Source: Liolophura sinensis (lineage: Eukaryota; Mollusca; Polyplacophora; Chitonida; Chitonidae). Taken from it: a stretch of DNA of 64,000 nt. Numbering within the stretch: position 1 is the first letter of the stretch; each line of letters begins with the position of its first letter. The notes under the pieces were generated by a model, which did not search any database, had not been told where the DNA came from, and saw nothing but the letters and a program-made list of their open reading frames with translations. Where the stretch lies: positions 31,351,265 through 31,415,264 of the forward strand of contig NC_088303.1 in assembly GCF_032854445.1 (NCBI RefSeq), in the 5' to 3' direction. Below, piece by piece: positions 58,701 through 64,000 of the stretch. Made by a program: the position numbers and the translations under genes.

Positions 58701-59836
58701 GTCATGCTGGCCCCGAATTCCACAAAGCCGTTTCGGACTTAACAGTTTAATTTCTAAAGCTCAAAAATAAGCTTTAAAACTGTATTTCAAATGAAATGGC
58801 TGTGTGGAATTGGCCCGAGATCTCCTGACCTACACGTACGTTTTATTCAGATTTCTTCCCGATGGATTCACAAAAAGTGATTCCATTCTTGTGAGTGGAA
58901 GTTGCATTTGAACTAGACTGTGGCATTTCTGTTGTTAAATCTGCCAACAAAGTATTAACTTGGTCATGGTTTTTGATTTGTAATGAAAATTGCTCTTTCA
59001 GGTTTTAGTCAAGGATTGCGTCGGAGTGTGTCAGGGGTAGCTACCATCATGGGCCCACTCTGGGCAGGCTCTGCCCTACCCTGGCCGTACATCATGCTGG
59101 GGGTGATGCTGGGGCTCATCACTGTTGCTCTGGTAAGTGATAATTACCATAATTACAGGTAAAATGTTCTCAGGATTGACGGTCAGGGTCATGGGTGCAA
59201 GAGTTCATGCACTGTGTCTTCTTGTGGCAGGGCGAGTTCATGCAGCCAATTGAAAGTGCTTCTGCCGCTGAAGTATCATGCCAAGGACATCTGATATGAC
59301 AACCCACTCAGTCACATTATACTAACACCAGTCCTACCAGTCCTGTTTTCTTGCTCTAACCTCTCAGTGCTGAGTGCCAAGAGCGACAGCAACAAGTACC
59401 ATTTTTAAAGTTTTTACTATGACCTGACCCAGGTTTGATCCCAGGTCTCCCAACTTTAAGGCGGCCACTTTAAGCAGGCAGCTGGACTAGTGTTACCTGT
59501 ATTTGAGAGTGTTTGGGCACATTGATTATCAGTTTATTTGATTTTGTTAAATGCCATATTCAAATATTTCACTTTTGGGATGTTGGTCAGACAGTTTAGA
59601 TCATGTCTGTGTTATCTTTTGGTGTGACTTAGGCCTAGTCTGTTTCAGTCATGTCAGATCATTTTTCTGTTATCCTGCAGTCTCAATGTGGCTATTAAAG
59701 GCCTACTCGTCTGTTTGTGTCATTTCAGATCATGCTGCTGTTATCCTTTAGAAGTCTCAATTTGTCAGAGGATTTTCGAGAAGAAACCCCGAGAGAAAGC
59801 CTTCCGCATAATGAGAGAACACCCTTGTTGGCGTGA
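46706..59836 (+). CDS. MFSD8/CLN7-like major facilitator superfamily transporter
   Basis: A polytopic membrane protein, probably endolysosomal if it is orthologous to MFSD8/CLN7. Exons: 46706-46790, 49464-49587, 50256-50383, 50957-51076, 52263-52342, 52734-53349, 54200-54273, 54919-55002, 57418-57550, 57992-58114, 59002-59132, 59729-59836; the total is 1806 bases, 601 residues. An in-frame TGA at 46685-46687 sets the start. The MFS loop 2-3 signature is seen as GRWSDVTRRTK at about residues 69-79. SRLVSGVGAGAEA and the segment containing ETMITPLTKTYLNW resemble human MFSD8 (ARGLLGIGAGN; ETIITPLTMDMYAW). The tail ends in ERTPLLA, a possible dileucine sorting signal, whereas human MFSD8 carries its signal (EPLLGD) at the N-terminus. 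All phases agree. MFS membership is secure; the subfamily call is by remembered similarity, so no symbol is given. Confidence 0.85.
47167..47290 (+). mobile_element. SINE-A head fragment
   Basis: TGCCTCCATGGTTCAGTTGG (A-box region), CCGCACTAGCGCAGCGGAAT, CCAATGCAGTCGCTGTGAGT, TTCAAGTCCAGGTCATGCTG. The body and tail are missing. It lies in intron 1 of the MFSD8-like gene. It is not a functional tRNA: the anticodon arm cannot be folded and the insert is too long. Confidence 0.75.
48110..48610. mobile_element. Foldback element with about 150-base inverted arms and TTAA duplication
   Basis: TTAA at 48106-48109 and 48611-48614 flank a 501-base element. The left arm (AGGAAAAGACC... through TTTGAATTCTAGGGTG) and right arm (CACCATAGTTTTCAGATATT... 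through GAGCTCTCTTTTACT) are imperfect inverted copies at roughly 60-75% by eye. A perfect TGACGTCA (CRE-like) lies in the central part near 48281. There is no open frame. Confidence 0.65.
49740..49830 (+). mobile_element. SINE-A tail in MFSD8-like intron 2
   Basis: AACTGGCTGCAATCGCATAA, ATTGAGTATGGTGTTAAGCC, AAAATAAATAAATA. Confidence 0.65.
50545..50690 (-). mobile_element. MITE family 2 fragment, reverse orientation
   Basis: AACTTTTCCACTAGAATATC, ATCCTAACTTTC and a right end TTTTAGGTCATTTATAT resemble the reversed family-2 body. It is diverged. Confidence 0.4.
51085..51440 (+). mobile_element. SINE-B variant with an extended 3' part
   Basis: Head GTCGGTACAGCGTCCGCTTC, AGATCCAGGCTCAATCCTGG, GTCAGGTCACACTTAAGACC, then TTGGCATTGAGCATGAAGGG, ATCAGTATAATGGCTCGGGC, CTCAGTGCAGCAGCACTAAA and a tail TTAAGTACGACGTTTAACCTC with CACTAACTCACTCATAC. 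It starts about 9 bases after the donor at 51077 in the MFSD8-like gene. Confidence 0.75.
51455..51645. repeat. Interspersed AT-rich repeat, copy 1
   Basis: AAAATGCACTTTCAGGAAG, AATCAAGCTTCACAAAAAAG, AATCAGAATCAGAAT and TTAAGGTGAAATACC resemble 57150-57340 in the same order. Class unknown. Confidence 0.5.
52138..52190 (-). mobile_element. SINE-A tail, reverse orientation
   Basis: TTTATTTATTTATTTGATTG followed by ATGTTTCATACCGTACTGAA. Confidence 0.65.
52734..53349 (+). CDS. MFSD8-like exon 6: membrane segment 6 plus long inter-domain loop
   Basis: This 616-base exon is about five times longer than its neighbours. It encodes residues 180-384. The first 25 or so are hydrophobic (AFMALLWTLLQLLILCGY and on), fitting membrane segment 6. 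The remaining 180 or so are polar and rich in Ser, Asn, Glu and Arg, with no recognised domain, and lead to segment 7 (PVVVLLGIQFISFFNQ) in the next exon. In the 12-span MFS fold this loop is cytosolic. In human MFSD8 the same loop is only about 40 residues. The frame stays open, and the exon is bounded by AG at 52732-52733 and GT at 53350-53351. Confidence 0.85.
53411..53557 (+). mobile_element. tRNA-derived repeat, first of a tandem pair
   Basis: AACTTTCCAGTGCTTATATT, GCTAGTGGGAATTTCCCTTT, an A-box-like TGGCTCAGTTGGTAGAAC, a decayed B box GTTTTGAATTTTGG, and GTTAAATCCTTCGACCATTAC. The second unit is at 53660-53817. It lies in intron 6 of the MFSD8-like gene. Confidence 0.7.
53660..53817 (+). 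mobile_element. tRNA-derived repeat, second of a tandem pair
   Basis: Same order as the first unit, with a better B box (GAGTTCAAATCCTG) but a poorer A box (CTAGCTGGTGGAGC) and an 11-base difference in the anticodon-loop region (TTCGGCCGCTG). Probably a local duplication or two insertions of one family. Confidence 0.7.
54655..54730. repeat. 16-base tandem repeat (GAGCAGATGAACACTT)
   Basis: About four and a half perfect or near-perfect units in MFSD8-like intron 7. Confidence 0.9.
55065..55205 (-). repeat. Repeat shared with the 45092-45530 region, with a SINE-B end
   Basis: GTTGATTATACATAGGCCTG, AGGCCAGTAATTATGATAGG, ACGAGGAGTCATAAGG, then CACTGCATGTGTCTTCTTGTG. The same blocks flank the SINE-A at 45180-45440, so this copy shows the pre-insertion arrangement. 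Confidence 0.7.
57150..57340. repeat. Interspersed AT-rich repeat, copy 2
   Basis: AAAATGCACTTTCAAAAGCA, AATCAAACTTCACAAAAAAA, AACCAGAATCAAAC and TTTAGGTATTTGAG pair with 51455-51645. Confidence 0.5.
59178..59478 (-). mobile_element. SINE-B, full length, reverse orientation
   Basis: Plus-strand order: GTGTCTTCTTGTGGCAGGGC, GCTTCTGCCGCTGAAGTATC, CACATTATACTAACACC, CTCTCAGTGCTGAGTGCCAA, CAGCAACAAGTACCATTTTT, CCAGGTTTGATCCCAGGTCT, CCAACTTTAAGGCGGCCACT. It lies in the last intron of the MFSD8-like gene. Confidence 0.88.
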
Positions 59837-60214
59837 CATCACATGAACTGTACCACCCACAGTATGGTCATGTGGTCAACTCTTTTCAAACAAATTCACA
59901 TCTTTGCATTTTTATTTACCTAAATTTGTTTGAACCTTTGAGTGGCTCAAGTCCTTTAAAAGGGTGTTCTGAAATATTTAACCTTTACTACAAACATTCC
60001 AGACCTTATTGTTTGAAGAACAAGTATTTTCAGGTTAATGCATGCCTCTGACCAGAAATGGTTCTTCACTACTCCAATGCGGCAAAGGCTGTTCATTTTA
60101 TTTTAAGACTCCCTTCATTGTTCTCTTAGTCATGTTTATATGAGCCACATTCAATACTCAGTAATTTGCCAGTAAAAGGCCTTTAAGAACATGTCTGTCC
60201 ATGTTATAATAAGT

Positions 60215-60395
60215 ACAGTTATGTGGACCTATAGTTAAGTACAAGTATATACCTATACAGTTAAGTATAGGTAAATGCATGTATGTTCATGTAGTTAAGT
60301 ATAGTTAAGTACATGTATGTTCATGTACATGTATAGGTAAGTACATGTACTTGTATGTTGATGTATATAGTTAAGTACATTTGTGTTCATGTCCA
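60215..60395. repeat. Degenerate repeat of GTTAAGTACATGTATGTTCA
   Basis: About seven imperfect copies of a 20-24 base motif in the 3' flank of the MFSD8-like gene. Confidence 0.75.
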
Positions 60396-60532
60396 ATTGC
60401 CATTGTTTGTGATAAACATCTTATGCCTGTGATGTGAACATGATATTGTTAAACAGTAGACCTGTTACACAACTCAGAAAACAACTTCCTTTGTCCACTA
60501 ATAAGATTTAGAAGATGAGTGGGAGGGGGGGC

Positions 60533-60725
60533 ATACCCTAAATGAACTAAAATCTCGCCCATGACTAATTTGCTTATTTTGCCAGATTCCGGGAGAGGGG
60601 TGTGGAAGGAAGGGGTGATATCCCACTGGGAAAATGTAAATTTTAACACCAGAAGTAATATCTCGTGACATTTATTTGCCTTCAAAAAGGCTCTTTTTGA
60701 GGTCAAATTTTTAGGTCATTAAGGT
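60533..60725 (+). mobile_element. MITE family 2 copy
   Basis: Left end TACCCTAAATGAACTAAAAT and right end AATTTTTAGGTCATTAAGGTA are inverted. CATGACTAATTTGCTT, TTTGCCAGATTCCGGGAG, GATATCCCACTGGGAAAATG and AATATCTCGTGACA are shared with 42180-42400. Confidence 0.75.
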
Positions 60726-61407
60726 ATATGTTGCTCCTTTTAATACTCAGATATCTCCTTATTTTCCTGATGTTAAGTAGCTATGATTAATAGAGTTTCC
60801 TAATGTTTTTTGTTTTGAGGGGAGGGGGGGGGGAGGGTTAAATGCATGTAAAGGTAGAGTACATGTGCGAACACATGCAGTTTACATGTGGGTTATTTCC
60901 TCAAACAGGTGGTTGAAGTCACTGCTAGCAGAGCCCTCTATCTGAACTTCATCCCTCTTGCCAGGGTAGTTATGAAATGAAGAATCTGGGCAAGGTCATG
61001 CAGCCCAACATGGGCACTGCCATGTGGCACACTAAAATCTCTTATTGGTAATTTTGAGACAAATATTACATGTATTAATCATTGGTTTAATATTTTCTGT
61101 TATTATAATAAAAATAATCACGGTACTTTGTATGTTTCATGGTTATACCATATTATACTCTTTTTTATATTGAGTACTGGTACTTCTTTTTGTTACTACT
61201 TTGCACATGAGCATTATTCCATTTCTTTTGTATTTTTTGTACAATTGATCACATGTATGATTTTATAAACTTATAATAGATCTGATCAAGTGGCCAGCAC
61301 AAGAAATCTCTAGCTTCATTTATTTTTATACACACATTCTGGTCAATCTAATCATGGCATCCAGCCTCAATTCGTCTGGGAATTTTCTATATTCCACCCC
61401 ACCTTAA

Positions 61408-61563
61408 AGGGATACAGAATAGAGATGGGCAAGTCCAGGCTACGCCTTAGCAGAGCTAAACTTTAGATATGGTATATCTATTCAAGTGTGACCAAGGCTG
61501 CAAGATTTAACCCAGGAAACCCTGTCTTCGCTGTTAACCAATCGGCGTGGATTCTGTATCCCT
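61408..61563. mobile_element. MITE family 3 copy
   Basis: Begins AGGGATACAGAAT right after TTAA (61404-61407) and ends ATTCTGTATCCCT. It shares CAAGGCTGCAAGATTTAACC with 42729-42910. The right TTAA is not intact (ACTT), so this copy is probably older or the flank has mutated. Confidence 0.75.
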
Positions 61564-64000
61564 ACTTTACTTGGGGTCTTGAATAAATGAATGAATAAAT
61601 AAAAGAATTGATTTGAAGAAAGTAACTGTCAAATTGTACGGTTTGCTCTTCCCAGATGCCTTGGGATATGTGAATAGCAAGCAAAAGTATACACAAGTAT
61701 ATTTGTAAAACATGAAGAGTGTCAAATGATACATTGTTACAACCATCAGCTGTAATCGTCAAATCAAGCATTTGTGGCATTATTAAAGTGGTTGACATCT
61801 CCATATTAAGTTGTATTATTTGAAGTTCTTTAGACATGAGAACTCTGGACTAATACGGCTAACACATTTACCTTGCTCTACTAACAAACTTCTGTGTCAC
61901 ACGTGTTGCTCAGTTACCATGGTTACTTGTCAATGGCCAGTGGTCTAATCTGGGCACTTTTCCATCATGAAATTTGTGTAAAATGAAACCGCTTCAGAGC
62001 AAGATTTGCCACTTATGATGCATATGTCTTGTGGCAGTGTCAGTTCTTTCAATTTGAAGAAAATTCACTTTAAAATGTGGGATTTCACATTAAACGAACT
62101 GTCATTGGGTGAATAAGTCTAGCCTGTTGATAATGGTCAATTAATCCATTATAGGGAGTGTGGGGGGAATGGAGCAATGTTACACTTTTCGCACTGATTA
62201 TAGTAAGGCTATAAAGTGTAAAGCCTGGTGTAGTTCTACTCATGATCATAAGCAGCTGGGTCCAGCTAGACCAGGTCAACCAACGTTTTTATAGCCACTT
62301 TTATAGTAATATATCAAAAAGTTTTACAAAACCTTGCAGTCGTGAGCAACTGAAGGACAGAACTGGATACAAATGGATGCTAGTCACAGAAAAGCAGAAC
62401 ATGTTCAACATCAAGCAACTGCTGAGATGGAAGCCTGACCAAAACCAGTGTCCGATCAGATGTTCACAGTTGCTTCCACCTACTCCTAGATGCTTCCAGC
62501 TACTAAACATGCAGTTGCTCCAAGAATGATCTGTACCCACCGTTAAGCAATCTAAAAATGAATACATTTTTTGTATTTGCTATACTCAAGGTTAACCTTC
62601 TAAAGCATCATTAGTAAAACAGGCCCCAACTTAAAGTTATGTCTGTTCTATTTATTGATCAACAAAAACATTTCACAGCAATGAAGTGGATGTAAAAACT
62701 CAAGCACAAAGTTGGTTTTCTCCATCAGATACAGCTACATGTATGTTAATTTTTTTTTTCGTCTTGGATTCATTCAAAAAGATTGTTCTTTATCTTATTC
62801 TGTATGTGGAAAAGAGCCACAATACTTCAACCCATCAGTAATAGGGTGATACATAAGTGTTGTCTACCTCTATGCTGGAGGGAATTAACCTTTTAATACT
62901 CATGTGGTTGACTGCCAACCCATAGATGACTGCCAACCCACAGGCTCTACACTCCAGTGGTTTAACCCAGACGAGACAAGGAAATTGAAAGGTCTTACAC
63001 AAGTACAGTGTATACCTCACAAATAGAAGTATAAGATTAAAGGGTCTTGCACAAGTATATGTCACTAATAGAAGTACAGGTTTTCCCAACCATGCTTGTA
63101 CCTCAACACCAAAGAAAAAAATAGCCTAATAGCCTACATCTGATCAACAAGGTTATCAACGATATCAACGAAAACTATATGTGGTTTGAACTTCTTTTGT
63201 ACAATGCCACTCTCGCATGTTCTCTTTTCTAGGTTTAACACAGGTTGCTATATACAATCATATAAGAGTCAGGTCATCTGAAGGGGACACAAGCCATCAC
63301 AACAGGGAAATCACTGTTCTGTCGTAAACATTCCAACTTCTAAACCGCATCAGAGAACAATGAAAAATTTGCAAAAGTATAGTTGACAGTATATGTGTAT
63401 GTACATTTTATTCTCTTTGCTCAGAGTATACATAGCAGGGTAGGACAATACATTTGTGCAATGTCACCGTGTCACTTCTGAAATTATGTTCTGAAATCCC
63501 CTACAAAATATCATCTTAAAAAGGAAAGTTTCCAGAACAGGAAATCTCACAAATGAACCTTGTAAATCACACACAGTATTAACACAACTTCCACTGTAAT
63601 ACTGCGCAGCGCTGTTTTAAATACTATACTTTTTGAATGATTTCACCGATGTTTGGTCTGTGATGCAGAAATTACAGTAGGACAATTTATATATGTATGA
63701 TAATTTAAAATTTCCAATTTACAAATTATAACACAAAGCTTACATTGCACATGTGTATGTGCACCAGTTTTGTCATTCATATTTCTGCTATTCTTGTCTC
63801 ATTGGTGTAAGAAAACAGGAGCCCCCCCTCCCTTCCTAACTGCTTGTATCAATAAACAACAATACCCTATTTCTTCTGAAGTTTGGGACACCTGGTAAGC
63901 TCATTTCAGCCAATATATATGTAATTCTAGCATGAATATTGAGTTTTTTTTCTCTCACATGGTTAGACCATCTAATGAACAACATACTATTGAACAACAT

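Larger units (their letters stand above)
59837..64000. other. MFSD8-like 3' flank and right intergenic DNA
   Basis: Likely 3' UTR first; a candidate AATAAA lies at 61107-61112. It then holds MITE family 2 and 3 copies and short repeats. Short open frames (such as 62242-62529) show no recognisable family or splice context. Nothing recognisable was seen in about 62900-64000. Confidence 0.6.

Noticed and set aside
62242-62567. Overlapping 95- and 88-codon frames on opposite strands
   Set aside because: No family resemblance, no splice context; antisense pairs like this are expected by chance.

Overview
The window is animal nuclear DNA. Genes are split by GT-AG introns, introns are hundreds to thousands of bases long, and tRNA-derived SINEs, MITEs and minisatellites are dense. 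Protein similarity and the SINE type (a tRNA-like head with a tail ending in AAATAAATAAAT) suggest a marine lophotrochozoan, most likely a mollusc or a close relative. This taxon call is an inference; no search was run.

Three protein genes are supported, all on the + strand. (1) NAD kinase (NADK): nine shared coding exons between 12876 and 24525, with two candidate alternative first coding exons, a long one at 6099-7195 and a short one at 10500-10579. Both end in the same phase and join the shared exons in frame, giving predicted proteins of 722 or 383 residues. (2) Cation-dependent mannose-6-phosphate receptor (M6PR): six coding exons at 29767-37739, 288 residues, with the ligand-contact residues and the C-terminal DDHLLPM sorting signal preserved. 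(3) An MFSD8/CLN7-like major facilitator protein: twelve coding exons at 46706-59836, 601 residues, with a very long loop between membrane segments 6 and 7. All exon joins were made by hand from splice sites and phase, and every join is consistent.

Layout: 1-5885 is repeat-rich with no supported gene; 5886-24525 is NADK; 24526-29540 is the NADK 3' flank; 29541-37739 is M6PR; 37740-46705 is M6PR 3' sequence and intergenic DNA; 46706-59836 is the MFSD8-like gene; 59837-64000 is its 3' flank, with no further gene recognised.

M6PR and the MFSD8-like transporter both belong to the lysosomal system: M6PR delivers hydrolases, and MFSD8/CLN7 is a lysosomal membrane protein. NADK is a cytosolic NADP-supply enzyme with no evident functional link to them. 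The rest of the window is mostly mobile and tandem DNA: at least two main tRNA-derived SINE families, several MITE or foldback families defined here by their inverted ends, and long minisatellites, the largest being about 1.95 kb in an M6PR intron. I found no new multigene system. The most interesting points are the two NADK N-termini (one carrying a 10-residue coding minisatellite), the long MFSD8-like loop exon, and the nested insertions that date repeats relative to each other.
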